Shown here: positions 1-8,948 of the stretch, piece after piece
How positions within the stretch are numbered: position 1 is the stretch's first letter
How the letters are laid out: the number at the start of each line of letters is the position of its first letter
Made by a program: the position numbers and the translations under genes
Assembly (NCBI RefSeq): GCF_900636915.1
Contig: NZ_LR134327.1
Span: forward strand, 868,001-932,000
DNA: 64,000 bases
Direction of reading: 5' to 3'
From: Aggregatibacter aphrophilus ATCC 33389
Lineage (GTDB): Bacteria > Pseudomonadota > Gammaproteobacteria > Enterobacterales > Pasteurellaceae
Notes under the pieces: generated by a model
The model's database searches: none
Told to the model about the DNA's origin: nothing
Seen by the model: the letters and a program-made list of their open reading frames with translations, nothing else

Positions 1-61
1 ATTAAGTGAACAAGCTCAACCGAAAGTATTAGACGCATTAAAATCGGCAAACTTAATTTAA
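1..61 (+). CDS. dapA: C-terminal end of probable dapA (4-hydroxy-tetrahydrodipicolinate synthase), cut by window start
   Basis: An open frame enters from the left edge and gives about 19 residues ending KSANLI before TAA at 59-61. The tail alone is too short to identify by similarity. The call rests on context: in Haemophilus influenzae dapA lies directly upstream of the bamC/nlpB-type lipoprotein gene, and a strong hairpin followed by bamC comes next here. DapA would make the first committed step of lysine and diaminopimelate synthesis. The identity is inferred. Confidence 0.45.
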   Translation, partial: LSEQAQPKVLDALKSANLI

Positions 62-72
62 TGCCGAAGTCA

Positions 73-105
73 TCAGGGTCTATGCTTATAGACCCTGAAC
101 TTTTC
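73..105 (+). terminator. Rho-independent terminator after the dapA-like frame
   Basis: Perfect 10-bp inverted repeat TCAGGGTCTA / TAGACCCTGA with a 6-base loop, followed by ACTTTT. It lies between the upstream frame and bamC, so bamC probably has its own promoter in 106-173. Confidence 0.7.
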
Positions 106-173
106 ACGCTATGTTGTGTCGAAAACACACAATTTTTAAACAAAATCCTAATTATGAACCAAAAGGGTAATTT

Positions 174-1178
174 ATGAAAAAATGGTTGTTAACCGCTGCA
201 ATGATCGCCGTTCTTAGCGCTTGTTCTACTAGTAATGAAAGCAAACAACAAGCCGGAGATACTTATCAAAAATCCAATGCCGAATTACCATCCTTTACCC
301 CTTTAGCCAGTGGCGGTGTCAACCTACCTGCACAAAGTCCAGAATATCAATTACCGCAAGTCAAAATCAACAAAAGCGAGACAGTAGATATTCGTCCGCC
401 ATCCATTCCATTAGCCATTATCAGTAATTCTGTCACACAATTTGATGGTGAACGCGCATTAATCGCTTACACACCAGATAAACAGGGGGTTTATAACTTA
501 AAACAAGTAGAACGTTTACTCAAAGAACAAGACATTGGCTATACCGTTGAAGGTAATAAATTATTAACGAACTGGGCAGACACTGGTCGCTCTGACGATT
601 TGGAAAACACCAAAATTCGCTATCAAATTGAAGAGGTCAGCGCACAACAAGCCAACGCATTAGTCGTCTCCGTGTTGCAAATGAAACGGGATGATACGAT
701 TTACACCCCTAATTTTACCGATAAACAACGTTATGCTTCCGATCGTTTAAATCAATTGGTGGGTGAATTAAATACTGCATACACCAAACAGCAACAGGAA
801 CTAAACGGCGCAGGTTCAACCCCGATACAATCCACTATAGCTACCGATTCAAATGGTAGAACCGCGTTAGTATTAGGCGCATCATTTGATAGTGCATGGT
901 CAAAATTAGCCTCTGCACTGCCGAAACTAGGCTTTGAAATTAAAGAAGAAACCGGTAGCCGTGGTATTCGTGAATTAGAATACAAGCCATTGTCACAAGA
1001 AGAATGGCAACGCATCGGAATGCCAATACCAAACTTAGAAGGTGGAACTTACCAAATGCAGTTAGCCGCCGTCGGAAAACAAAGTGCGGTAGTCATTTCA
1101 GATGAAAATAAGACCGCACTTTCTGGAGAACAGGCTCAGATAATTTATCAAGCTTTACAAAATGTATTAGCTCGCTAA
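174..1178 (+). CDS. bamC: BamC (NlpB), outer membrane protein assembly lipoprotein
   Basis: Lipoprotein subunit of the BAM complex that folds beta-barrel proteins into the outer membrane. The 334-residue product starts with a type II signal peptide, a Lys-Lys N-terminus and the lipobox LSAC, making Cys17 the lipidated residue. The mature protein then has a low-complexity, Ser/Pro/Gln-rich stretch of the kind BamC uses to bind BamD, and two alpha/beta lobes. Length is close to the roughly 340 residues of E. coli BamC. AAAAGGGTAATTT precedes the ATG as ribosome binding site. Two uptake signals (1082-1090 and 1113-1121, opposed) sit within the last 100 bases of the gene. Confidence 0.85.
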   Translation: MKKWLLTAAMIAVLSACSTSNESKQQAGDTYQKSNAELPSFTPLASGGVNLPAQSPEYQLPQVKINKSETVDIRPPSIPLAIISNSVTQFDGERALIAYTPDKQGVYNLKQVERLLKEQDIGYTVEGNKLLTNWADTGRSDDLENTKIRYQIEEVSAQQANALVVSVLQMKRDDTIYTPNFTDKQRYASDRLNQLVGELNTAYTKQQQELNGAGSTPIQSTIATDSNGRTALVLGASFDSAWSKLASALPKLGFEIKEETGSRGIRELEYKPLSQEEWQRIGMPIPNLEGGTYQMQLAAVGKQSAVVISDENKTALSGEQAQIIYQALQNVLAR

Positions 1179-1194
1179 TTGTTCTCAAAAAAAC

Positions 1195-1226
1195 AAAAGC
1201 CATTTTCTATCGAAAATGGCTTTTTT
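1195..1226. terminator. Bidirectional terminator between bamC and yggS
   Basis: AAAAGCCATTTTC / GAAAATGGCTTTT hairpin with a 4-base loop and T-runs on both strands. It separates the convergent bamC and yggS genes. Confidence 0.85.
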
Positions 1227-1247
1227 GTTCAGCATAAAACCTATTTA

Positions 1248-1952
1248 TTATTTGGCATAATCCCGTTTACCGAAAATTGCTGTGCCGATGCGCACCATGG
1301 TTGACCCGCATTTTATTGCACTCTGCATATCATCAGTCATCCCCATAGACAACGTATCAATTTGGGCATTCGGTAATGCCTGTTGCAATTGTTCAAACAA
1401 CGTTTTCATTTGGCAAAACGTCTGTTCCTGCTGAGCCACATCATCCGTCGGCTCAGGAATCGCCATCAAGCCACGCAAGCGTAAGTGCGGTAAGTTTTCA
1501 ATGTGTTTTGCAAGAGTCAACATATCACTGGGCTGGATTCCGGATTTAGTGGCTTCTTGGCTAATATTAATTTGAATAAGCACATTTAACAGCGCTTTAT
1601 ATGGCGGACGTTGTTCATTTAGACGATCAGCAATTTTGGCACGCTCAAGGGTTTGCATCCAATCGAAATACTCCGCGACCAAACGGGTTTTATTAGATTG
1701 TAACGGGCCAATAAAATGCCATTCCAATGAAATATCATACTGTTGACAGTACTGAATTTTTTCAACGCCTTCCTGCACATAATTTTCGCCGAATGCCACC
1801 TGCCCCGCAGCGTAGGCTATAAGAATATCCTCAACAGGCTTGGTTTTAGAAACAGCCAATAATTTGACCGCACTTTGCTCACGTCCAACGGCGTGACTGG
1901 CTTGCTTAATTTGTTGATGAATTTGCTGTAACTGTTGCGGAATATTATTCAT
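1248..1952 (-). CDS. yggS: YggS/PLPBP family pyridoxal-phosphate homeostasis protein
   Basis: PLP-binding protein of the alanine racemase N-terminal fold that buffers pyridoxal phosphate. Visible family motifs are LLAVSKTKP, holding the PLP lysine, then FGENYVQE, WHFIGPLQSNK and LSMGMTDD. The open frame extends 17 codons further upstream, to 2003, but that part lies inside nadV. The ATG at 1952 (MNNIPQQ) matches the family's usual length of about 230-235 residues, overlaps the nadV stop by 8 bases and has AGG upstream, so it is preferred. The overlap suggests translational coupling with nadV, placing two cofactor-related genes in one unit. Confidence 0.88.
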   Translation of the reverse strand: MNNIPQQLQQIHQQIKQASHAVGREQSAVKLLAVSKTKPVEDILIAYAAGQVAFGENYVQEGVEKIQYCQQYDISLEWHFIGPLQSNKTRLVAEYFDWMQTLERAKIADRLNEQRPPYKALLNVLIQINISQEATKSGIQPSDMLTLAKHIENLPHLRLRGLMAIPEPTDDVAQQEQTFCQMKTLFEQLQQALPNAQIDTLSMGMTDDMQSAIKCGSTMVRIGTAIFGKRDYAK

Positions 1953-3333
1953 TGCTGCGTTGCCTAATTTGTTCAAGGGTTTCTGTGTGTAATAGTTTTC
2001 CATTTAAATAAACGGTGCGCAACAAATTTTCTTGCTCGCCCAATGCGTCTTCCCGCAGGGTAATATATTCATCATTTTGCTTAACTAATGCCAAACGCCC
2101 TTTTTTGGAACGTTTATCATCGGAGGTAATAGGATCTTTATAAACATCCCGCCATTTACCCGCAATACAGATTGCACTCGCCTTCATTGACCACCCCATC
2201 ATATCCCGATCCACTTGTTGCAATAACCCGCTGCCCATACCAAATGCAATATTATCGGCACTAAACCCTCGTTCTAAAATGGCATCTAAAATTTTTGCTA
2301 ATGAATGACGATTAATGCCATCACCTTGAATCAAACGAATGCAATTTGGTAACAATTTGTAGCCTTTGCTATTCGTTATCGTGCCAAATTTTTGAGCCAA
2401 TAGCTCCAATACCCGACAAACAACCTGAACAGGATCACCACTATCGGGGCGAACCACCAAAGTGCCTTGCATATTCATAATCTGCCGTTTAAGCTCCCCA
2501 CCCCATATCTCACTCACCGCCCGCCATAAATCATAACTGTCGGATACCACAGAAAAAGCAGGATACTTGTTGGCAAAGCAATTAAGCATATTTTCATAGG
2601 TGGCACGTTCATTTTCTCTGCCCCAACCGGTGATGGTACTATGTTCCGCCGCAGGAATGGAAAAAGCCGGCATACTTTCTGCATCATACCAACGAGAGGC
2701 AGCAATAATCGCACTCAAGCTATCCGTCCCGTGAAAATTCACTAAATGGGCCAAACCGCCTAACGCAACAGTTTCTAAACTGGAAGCGCCTCTTGCACCA
2801 AAATCATGTAATTTAAAAGGTAATCCGGAAAGATCATCAGCGGATTTTTCTAATGCTTTTTTGATAAGCTGTTTACAATAATATGACAAACCGGCCACTG
2901 TAGACGGATACCAAATGCTACGCAAAATGGCAGTTTCAATATAGCTAGGCAACCAAAAGAACTCAGGATCCGTATTAACAATTTGACAAACCACATTGCG
3001 CGACGGCAGCACACTGCCCTCAGCAACCGCCTGAATACTCAGTGGTAAAAAACCGGCATGTTTATCTAAAACCCGTAACCAGCCTTGGCGATTAAACGGC
3101 AAACCATGCGCCGTCAATAAAGTTTCCGCTTCATTAATATCTTGTAAAGAAATGGGCTTGCTTAAATACTCTTTAAGAAATGCCTGCAAACCAAAGAACA
3201 CGATGTCCAACTCACTTTTTCGCGCTTCAACGTAAAAAGACACATATTCGGTGTTAGGCGGGTATTGCAACCAATGAGAGGCTTTATAACTGTCAGTATT
3301 TAGAATTAAATTAGCAAAACTCAAAGTGTACAT
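1945..3333 (-). CDS. nadV: NadV, nicotinamide phosphoribosyltransferase
   Basis: Converts nicotinamide and PRPP into nicotinamide mononucleotide, the key step of NAD salvage. The 462-residue product shows NAMPT-family hallmarks throughout: DSYKASHWLQYPP near the start, FKLHDFGARGASS, HLVNFHGTD, the PAAEHST segment carrying the catalytic histidine (about residue 230), VVRPDSGDP, RLIQGDGI and FGMGSGLLQ. In Pasteurellaceae nadV is known from H. ducreyi and other V-factor-independent species. Without it these bacteria need NAD or nicotinamide riboside. The gene is divergent from the thr leader and overlaps yggS downstream. No plasmid or insertion-sequence remnants flank it. Confidence 0.92.
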   Translation of the reverse strand: MYTLSFANLILNTDSYKASHWLQYPPNTEYVSFYVEARKSELDIVFFGLQAFLKEYLSKPISLQDINEAETLLTAHGLPFNRQGWLRVLDKHAGFLPLSIQAVAEGSVLPSRNVVCQIVNTDPEFFWLPSYIETAILRSIWYPSTVAGLSYYCKQLIKKALEKSADDLSGLPFKLHDFGARGASSLETVALGGLAHLVNFHGTDSLSAIIAASRWYDAESMPAFSIPAAEHSTITGWGRENERATYENMLNCFANKYPAFSVVSDSYDLWRAVSEIWGGELKRQIMNMQGTLVVRPDSGDPVQVVCRVLELLAQKFGTITNSKGYKLLPNCIRLIQGDGINRHSLAKILDAILERGFSADNIAFGMGSGLLQQVDRDMMGWSMKASAICIAGKWRDVYKDPITSDDKRSKKGRLALVKQNDEYITLREDALGEQENLLRTVYLNGKLLHTETLEQIRQRSNE

Positions 3334-3466
3334 TTTACATTAACCTCATTTATACAAAATAAAACTACAGGCATTGTAGCATATACTTTACTCATAAAAT
3401 GAATTTTTTGTTTCTGCTTATTATTTATACAACATGTCTAACCATTTAATTTTATTTAGAAGGCGC

Positions 3467-3495
3467 TTGACAAGAAAAACAAATTTCTGTATTTC
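3467..3495 (+). promoter_or_regulatory. Probable thr operon promoter
   Basis: A perfect TTGACA (3467-3472) is followed after 17 bases by TATTTC (3490-3495). The -10 match is poor, but placement about 34 bases before the thrL start fits. No recognisable operator was seen. Confidence 0.5.
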
Positions 3496-3528
3496 TAAGC
3501 ACATTCTTTTTTTTCAAGTAAAAACGCC

Positions 3529-3600
3529 ATGAAAAACAACCGCACTTTCATTATGCTGACCACCATGATTACCATTACTATGATTAATGGTGCGGGCTAG
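3529..3600 (+). CDS. thrL: ThrL, thr operon leader peptide
   Basis: A 23-codon frame encoding MKNNRTFIMLTTMITITMIN and then GAG, with 5 Thr and 4 Ile codons, ending in TAG at 3598-3600. It lies 98 bases before thrA and just ahead of a terminator-like hairpin. This matches the attenuation design of enterobacterial thrL: ribosome stalling at Thr/Ile codons when charged tRNA is scarce would favour an antiterminator. The closing Asn-Gly-Ala-Gly resembles the end of E. coli ThrL. Unusually, an uptake signal (3539-3547) lies in the reading frame and supplies one of the Thr codons. Confidence 0.85.
   Translation: MKNNRTFIMLTTMITITMINGAG
3539..3547 (-). repeat. DNA uptake signal sequence inside thrL
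   Basis: Exact ACCGCACTT core followed by TC, lying in the leader peptide frame where it reads as the end of Asn, then Arg-Thr-Phe. The ACT of the signal is one of the five regulatory Thr codons. Confidence 0.9.
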
Positions 3601-3623
3601 TGCGTTAAAGAACAGAATTCATG

Positions 3624-3657
3624 AACCCGCCTCTTAGCAGTAGAAGCGGGTTTTTTT
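3624..3657 (+). terminator. thr operon attenuator (intrinsic terminator)
   Basis: AACCCGC / GCGGGTT stem closing a loop of about 15 bases, followed directly by a run of T. It sits between the thrL stop and thrA. With the leader peptide it forms a standard transcription attenuator. Confidence 0.85.
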
Positions 3658-3698
3658 ATGCAAAAATTTTCAAATACAACTATCATCAGGAGAATATC

Positions 3699-6146
3699 AT
3701 GCGCGTATTAAAATTTGGGGGCACATCCTTAGCCAATCCGGAACGGTTTTCACAGGCGGCGAAGCTTATCGAGCAAGCTCATTTGGAAGAACAAGCAGCA
3801 GGTGTGCTATCAGCACCAGCCAAAATCACCAATCATCTTGTTGCCCTTTCAGAAAAAGCCAGCTTAAATCAACCGACAGACCCCCACTTCAACGAAGCAT
3901 TAGATATTTTCTACAACATCATCAACGGATTACACACCCAAAATAATAATTTTGACCTTGCAGGCACCAAACAAATTATTGATCAAGAATTTCAACAAAT
4001 CGCTTCATTATTAGAACAGATTCGCCAAGCCGGTAAACTGGAAGATTCAGTGAAAGCCACCATCGACTGTCGTGGCGAAAAACTATCTATTGCGATGATG
4101 AAAGCCTGGTTTGAAGCCAATGGATATAGCGTACACATTGTAGATCCTGTGAAACAATTATTAGCGCAAGGCAGCTATTTAGAATCTTCCGTAGATATTG
4201 ATGAATCCACCAAGCGCGTAAATGCCGGTGCCATTGCTAAAGATAAGGTCGTGTTAATGGCCGGTTTTACTGCCTGTAATGAAAAAGGTGAACTGGTCTT
4301 ATTAGGACGTAACGGTTCTGACTACTCTGCTGCTTGCTTAGCAGCCTGCTTGAACGCTAGCGTATGTGAAATCTGGACCGACGTAGATGGTGTTTATACT
4401 TGCGACCCACGTTTAGTACCGGATGCACGTTTGTTACCAAGCCTTTCTTATCGTGAAGCCATGGAGCTTTCCTACTTTGGTGCCAAAGTCATTCATCCTC
4501 GTACTATCGGCCCGTTGGTTCGTCCGAATATTCCTTGTTTAATTAAAAACACCGGTAACCCAAGCGCACCGGGCTCCATTATCGCCGGCGATATTAAATC
4601 CGAAGGCTTGCAGGTAAAAGGCATTACGAACTTAGACAATGTGGCAATGTTCAACGTATCCGGCCCGGGCATGCAAGGCATGGTTGGTATGGCATCACGC
4701 GTATTCTCCGCCATGTCTAACGCCAACGTGTCGGTCATTTTAATCACTCAATCCTCTTCCGAATACAGCATTAGCTTCTGCGTGCCGGTAAAATCCGTAG
4801 AGATTGCACTTAAAGCATTAGAGACAGAATTTGAGCAAGAATTAAAAGCTCACCAATTAGATCCAATCGAAACCATTAAAGATCTATCCATTATTTCAGT
4901 GGTTGGTGATGGAATGCGTCAAGCCAAAGGCATCGCCGCTCGCTTCTTCTCAGCCCTAGCTCAAGCCAATATCAGCATTAACGCTATTGCACAGGGTTCC
5001 TCCGAGCGCTCAATTTCTGCCGTAGTTGCTCAAAATAAAGCCATTGAAGCAGTAAAAGCAACACACCAAGCGTTATTTAACAACAAAAAAATCGTGGAAG
5101 TGTTTCTTGTCGGCGTTGGTGGCGTAGGCGGTGAATTAATCGAGCAAATCAAACATCAAAAAGACTATTTAGCAAAGAAGGGCATTGAAATTCGCGTCTG
5201 TGCATTAGCAAATTCCAATAAAATGTTATTAAACGAAAATGGCTTAAACTTAGACAATTGGCAAAAAGATTTGGAAAATGCCACACAACCTTCCGATTTT
5301 TATGTACTCCTTTCTTTCATCAAATTACATCATGTGGTTAATCCGGTCTTTGTTGATTGTACTTCTGCCGAATCCTTGGCCAGTTTATACGAACGCGCCT
5401 TGGCGGAAGGTTTCCATGTCGTCACACCAAACAAAAAAGCTAACACTCGCGCATTGGAGTACTATCACAAGCTACGTGAACTAGCACATAAAAATCAGCG
5501 TAAATTCTTATATGAAACCAATGTAGGCGCAGGTTTGCCAGTAATTGAAAATTTACAAAATCTTCTCGCAGCCGGTGATGAAGTGGAACGTTTTGATGGC
5601 ATTCTCTCCGGCTCTCTCTCCTTTATTTTTGGTAAATTAGAAGAAGACTTAACACTTTCCCAAGCGACCGCACTTGCTCGTGAAAAAGGCTTTACCGAAC
5701 CGGATCCGCGTGATGATCTCTCCGGCCAAGATGTTGCCCGTAAACTGTTAATTCTCGCCCGTGAAAGCGGCTTAGAATTAGAGTTGGAAGATGTGGATGT
5801 GGAAGGCGTGTTGCCAAAAGGTTTTGCCGAAGGAAAATCCACCGATGAATTTATGGCCATGTTGCCACAACTCGATAATGACTTTGGTGCGCGAGTAGAA
5901 AAAGCCAAAGCGGAAGGCAAGGTATTACGTTATGTGGGACAAATTGAAAATGGCAAATGCAAAGTATCCATTGTTGCCGTAGATAAAGACGAACCATTAT
6001 ATAAAGTGAAAAATGGCGAAAATGCACTTGCATTTTATACTCGTTATTATCAGCCAATTCCGTTATTATTACGCGGCTATGGCGCCGGCAACGCTGTGAC
6101 TGCTGCCGGTATCTTTGCCGATATTTTAAGAACCTTAAAGCACTAA
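3699..6146 (+). CDS. thrA: ThrA, bifunctional aspartokinase I / homoserine dehydrogenase I
   Basis: Catalyses the first and third steps from aspartate to homoserine. The open frame runs back to 3621, through the attenuator, but the true start is the ATG at 3699 ([14 protein letters not shown]) with CAGGAG upstream, giving 815 residues. Residues 1 to about 290 form the aspartokinase domain (KFGGTS at the start, [20 protein letters not shown]). ACT-type regulatory domains follow to about 455. A homoserine dehydrogenase domain begins with the dinucleotide-binding GVGGVGG near residue 470 and includes NVGAGLPVI and [11 protein letters not shown]. It is the first structural gene of the thr operon, with thrB 12 bases downstream. 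One uptake signal lies near 5667. Confidence 0.95.
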   Translation: MRVLKFGGTSLANPERFSQAAKLIEQAHLEEQAAGVLSAPAKITNHLVALSEKASLNQPTDPHFNEALDIFYNIINGLHTQNNNFDLAGTKQIIDQEFQQIASLLEQIRQAGKLEDSVKATIDCRGEKLSIAMMKAWFEANGYSVHIVDPVKQLLAQGSYLESSVDIDESTKRVNAGAIAKDKVVLMAGFTACNEKGELVLLGRNGSDYSAACLAACLNASVCEIWTDVDGVYTCDPRLVPDARLLPSLSYREAMELSYFGAKVIHPRTIGPLVRPNIPCLIKNTGNPSAPGSIIAGDIKSEGLQVKGITNLDNVAMFNVSGPGMQGMVGMASRVFSAMSNANVSVILITQSSSEYSISFCVPVKSVEIALKALETEFEQELKAHQLDPIETIKDLSIISVVGDGMRQAKGIAARFFSALAQANISINAIAQGSSERSISAVVAQNKAIEAVKATHQALFNNKKIVEVFLVGVGGVGGELIEQIKHQKDYLAKKGIEIRVCALANSNKMLLNENGLNLDNWQKDLENATQPSDFYVLLSFIKLHHVVNPVFVDCTSAESLASLYERALAEGFHVVTPNKKANTRALEYYHKLRELAHKNQRKFLYETNVGAGLPVIENLQNLLAAGDEVERFDGILSGSLSFIFGKLEEDLTLSQATALAREKGFTEPDPRDDLSGQDVARKLLILARESGLELELEDVDVEGVLPKGFAEGKSTDEFMAMLPQLDNDFGARVEKAKAEGKVLRYVGQIENGKCKVSIVAVDKDEPLYKVKNGENALAFYTRYYQPIPLLLRGYGAGNAVTAAGIFADILRTLKH

Positions 6147-6158
6147 ACGGAGAATCTC

Positions 6159-7103
6159 ATGCTTAGAATTTATGCGCCGGCATCTAGCGCCAATATCAGC
6201 GTTGGTTTTGATACGTTAGGCGCGGCAATTTCGCCAATTAACGGTTCATTGTTAGGTGATGTGGTTCAAGTTGAGCCCATCGCCAGCGGCTTTGAGTTGG
6301 AAAGTGCGGGTTATTTTGTGCGTAAATTACCAAAAGAACCACAAAAAAATATCGTTTACCAAGCCTATGTCTTATTTAGCGAACAGCTCAAATTACGCAA
6401 CATAAAAGTTAAGCCTTTGCGTTTAACCCTAGAAAAAAATATGCCTATCGGCTCCGGTCTAGGTTCTAGCGCCTGCTCTATCGTGGCGGCGCTAGTGGCG
6501 TTAAACAAATACCACAACGAACCGTTCTCCAAAATGGAACTGTTGAGCATGATGGGAGAATTGGAAGGTCGAATTTCCGGCTCAATTCACTATGATAATG
6601 TGGCGCCTTGCTACTTAGGCGGTGTACAATTCATGGTGCAATCTCTTGGCAATATTTGTCAAAAATTACCGTTTTTTGATCATTGGTATTGGGTGTTGGC
6701 GTACCCAGGCATTGAAGTATCCACTGCCGAAGCCCGCGCAATTTTACCAAAAAGTTATACCAGACAAGATGTTATTGCTCACGGTCGCCACCTAGGTGGT
6801 TTTGTACATGCTTGCCATACCCAGCAGGAAAATTTGGCGGCAATGATGATGAAAGACGTGATTGCCGAACCTTACCGCGAAGCTTTACTACCAAATTATG
6901 CAGAAGTAAAACAAGCAACCCGTGATTTAGGTGCATTAGCCACCGGTATTTCCGGTTCCGGCCCAACAATTTTTGCTATCGCGCCGGATTTAATGCATGC
7001 CACCAAATTAGCAACTTATTTAGAGAACCATTATTTACAAAACAACGAGGGCTTTGTACACATCTGCAAAGTCGATAATGCCGGCGCCAGAGAGTTGGAC
7101 TAA
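6159..7103 (+). CDS. thrB: ThrB, homoserine kinase
   Basis: GHMP-family kinase that phosphorylates homoserine to O-phosphohomoserine for ThrC. The 314-residue product has [16 protein letters not shown] at the N-terminus and the glycine-rich ATP loop [12 protein letters not shown] near residue 92. A C-terminal GHMP motif [12 protein letters not shown] lies near residue 264. ACGGAG precedes the ATG. It follows thrA by 12 bases and is clearly cotranscribed. Length matches the family. Confidence 0.95.
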   Translation: MLRIYAPASSANISVGFDTLGAAISPINGSLLGDVVQVEPIASGFELESAGYFVRKLPKEPQKNIVYQAYVLFSEQLKLRNIKVKPLRLTLEKNMPIGSGLGSSACSIVAALVALNKYHNEPFSKMELLSMMGELEGRISGSIHYDNVAPCYLGGVQFMVQSLGNICQKLPFFDHWYWVLAYPGIEVSTAEARAILPKSYTRQDVIAHGRHLGGFVHACHTQQENLAAMMMKDVIAEPYREALLPNYAEVKQATRDLGALATGISGSGPTIFAIAPDLMHATKLATYLENHYLQNNEGFVHICKVDNAGARELD

Positions 7104-7127
7104 CCGCGCAAATCAACAGGTTTAAAA

Positions 7128-7568
7128 ATGAAAAAAATTCTTACCGCACTTTTTTGTAGTGCTTTTATTTCTCCATTAGCCAATGCCGAAGCTCTCTCTA
7201 ATGGATTAGCTCCACAAGCTGCAGGAGACTATGTATTATTGGATGCACATCAAAAAAACACCGATGTGCAATTCCGTTTAAAACTTAAGGACAAACAATG
7301 GATTGCCGACGGCTCACAAAATGCTGGAGTTAGCTGGTCGCCAGTGTGTGAGGCCACCGGCGAATGCAAACTGGTCACCTCAAGCAAATCAGATATTGAA
7401 AGCTTTTTTGAACAATATCCGCATGTGTTAAATCGCACTGATGTCAGCTGCATTCACAATATGGCATTCGCCTTCTGCGGTTTAACCTTAGATAAAAAAA
7501 CAGATTATGTGATGGTCACATTGGTGACTAATCCACCACAAGTTATGCCATATAATCGGATCAAATAA
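7128..7568 (+). CDS. Unrecognised secreted protein within the thr operon
   Basis: A 146-residue protein with a Sec signal peptide (Lys-Lys, hydrophobic core, probable cleavage after PLANA, residue 20). The mature part has four cysteines (the CEATGEC pair and two near CIHNMAFAFC), suggesting disulfides and a periplasmic location. I recognise no family. It sits 24 bases after thrB and 48 before thrC, same strand, so it should be cotranscribed. As I recall, thrB and thrC are adjacent in H. influenzae and E. coli, so this looks like an insertion into the operon. An uptake signal (7143-7151) encodes part of its signal peptide. Confidence 0.75.
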   Translation: MKKILTALFCSAFISPLANAEALSNGLAPQAAGDYVLLDAHQKNTDVQFRLKLKDKQWIADGSQNAGVSWSPVCEATGECKLVTSSKSDIESFFEQYPHVLNRTDVSCIHNMAFAFCGLTLDKKTDYVMVTLVTNPPQVMPYNRIK

Positions 7569-7616
7569 TCCTCTAACCGGAAATCTACCGATAATTTCAC
7601 TGTAACGGAATTAAAT

Positions 7617-8891
7617 ATGAATTTGTACAATATTAAACATCCCGAAGAACAGGTCAATTTTGCCCAAGCCGTACGCCAAGGGTTAGGCAAAGATCAAGGC
7701 TTGTTTTTTCCTGAAAACATACCGCACTTAAGCAATATCGATGAGCTATTGGCATTGCCGCTGGTTGAGCGCAGCCAAAAAATTCTCGGCGCATTAATCG
7801 GTGAGGAAATTCCTCAGGCACAACTTGAACAAATGGTTCGTAACGCCTTTACCTTCCCTGCGCCGATTGTACAGGTTGAAGACAATATTTATGCACTGGA
7901 ATTGTTCCATGGCCCAACACTCGCCTTTAAAGACTTCGGCGGACGCTTCATGGCCCAAGCCTTAGCCACCGTACGTGGTGATGGCAAAATCACTATTTTA
8001 ACGGCAACATCCGGTGACACCGGTGCAGCGGTTGCACACGCCTTTTACGGCTTAGAAAATATCGATGTGGTGATTTTATACCCGAAAGGTAAAATCAGCC
8101 CGTTACAGGAAAAACTCTTCTGCACTCTTGGCGGCAATATTCGCACCATCGCAATCAATGCCGATTTCGATGCCTGCCAAGCCTTGGTAAAACAAGCCTT
8201 TGACGACGCAGAACTACGTCAAGCTATCGGCTTAAACTCGGCAAACTCCATCAATATCAGCCGTTTATTGGCGCAGGTATGCTATTACTTTGAAGCGGTG
8301 GCACAATTATCAAAAGAACAACGTGAAAACTTGGTGGTTTCCGTGCCAAGCGGCAACTTCGGCAACCTCACTGCAGGGTTAATAGCCAAAACCCTCGGGT
8401 TGCCGATTAAACGCTTTATCGCCGCCACCAACGCTAACGACACCGTGCCGCGTTATTTGCACAGCGGAAACTGGTCGCCAAATGCGACTGTGGCCACTCT
8501 TTCCAACGCCATGGACGTTTCTCGTCCAAACAACTGGCCTCGCGTAGAAGAATTGTTCAAACGCAATGGTTGGGCGCTAAATGAGTTACACTCCGCAGCA
8601 ATTTCTGATACACAAACAGAAGACACCTTACGCGCCATGAACCAACTTGGTTATTTATGCGAACCGCACGGCGCTGTGGCCTATGACGTGTTAAAACAAG
8701 ATTTACAAACAGACGAAACCGGCTTATTCCTGTGCACCGCGCATCCGGCAAAATTTAAAGAGTCCGTCGAACGTATTCTGGATTTAACTCTGCCATTGCC
8801 GGAAGCCTTGGATAAACACAATAAACTGCCATTATTATCTGATGAAATGGAAAATGATTTTGCGCAGTTAAAAGCCTATTTATTGAAATAA
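7617..8891 (+). CDS. thrC: ThrC, threonine synthase
   Basis: PLP enzyme converting O-phosphohomoserine to threonine, the last step of the pathway. The 424-residue product shows the short-type threonine synthase motifs GPTLAFKDFGGRF, where the Lys carries PLP, TATSGDTGAAV and VPSGNFGNL, and ends near the usual length of about 425-430. ACGGAATTAAAT precedes the ATG. It is the last gene of the operon and is followed by an uptake-signal hairpin terminator. Confidence 0.95.
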   Translation: MNLYNIKHPEEQVNFAQAVRQGLGKDQGLFFPENIPHLSNIDELLALPLVERSQKILGALIGEEIPQAQLEQMVRNAFTFPAPIVQVEDNIYALELFHGPTLAFKDFGGRFMAQALATVRGDGKITILTATSGDTGAAVAHAFYGLENIDVVILYPKGKISPLQEKLFCTLGGNIRTIAINADFDACQALVKQAFDDAELRQAIGLNSANSINISRLLAQVCYYFEAVAQLSKEQRENLVVSVPSGNFGNLTAGLIAKTLGLPIKRFIAATNANDTVPRYLHSGNWSPNATVATLSNAMDVSRPNNWPRVEELFKRNGWALNELHSAAISDTQTEDTLRAMNQLGYLCEPHGAVAYDVLKQDLQTDETGLFLCTAHPAKFKESVERILDLTLPLPEALDKHNKLPLLSDEMENDFAQLKAYLLK

Positions 8892-8896
8892 TACGA

Positions 8897-8939
8897 AAAA
8901 GTGCGGTGACAAAATTCAATGGATTTTGACCGCACTTTT
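8897..8939 (+). terminator. Terminator built from two opposed uptake signals, after thrC
   Basis: AAAAGTGCGGT pairs with ACCGCACTTTT across 11 bp, and an inner CAAAAT/ATTTTG stem extends the hairpin. A frame reading through it (ATG at 8919) is an artefact and is not taken as the start of the next gene. Confidence 0.8.
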
Positions 8940-8948
8940 CTTATCACT

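Noticed and set aside
5495..5920. 141-codon minus-strand frame within thrA
   Set aside because: Shadow of the conserved homoserine dehydrogenase domain with no start signal or recognisable protein.
8919..8948. Ten extra N-terminal codons for the phosphopantetheinyl transferase
   Set aside because: They lie within a paired uptake-signal terminator hairpin. The ATG at 8949 is the first start outside it.
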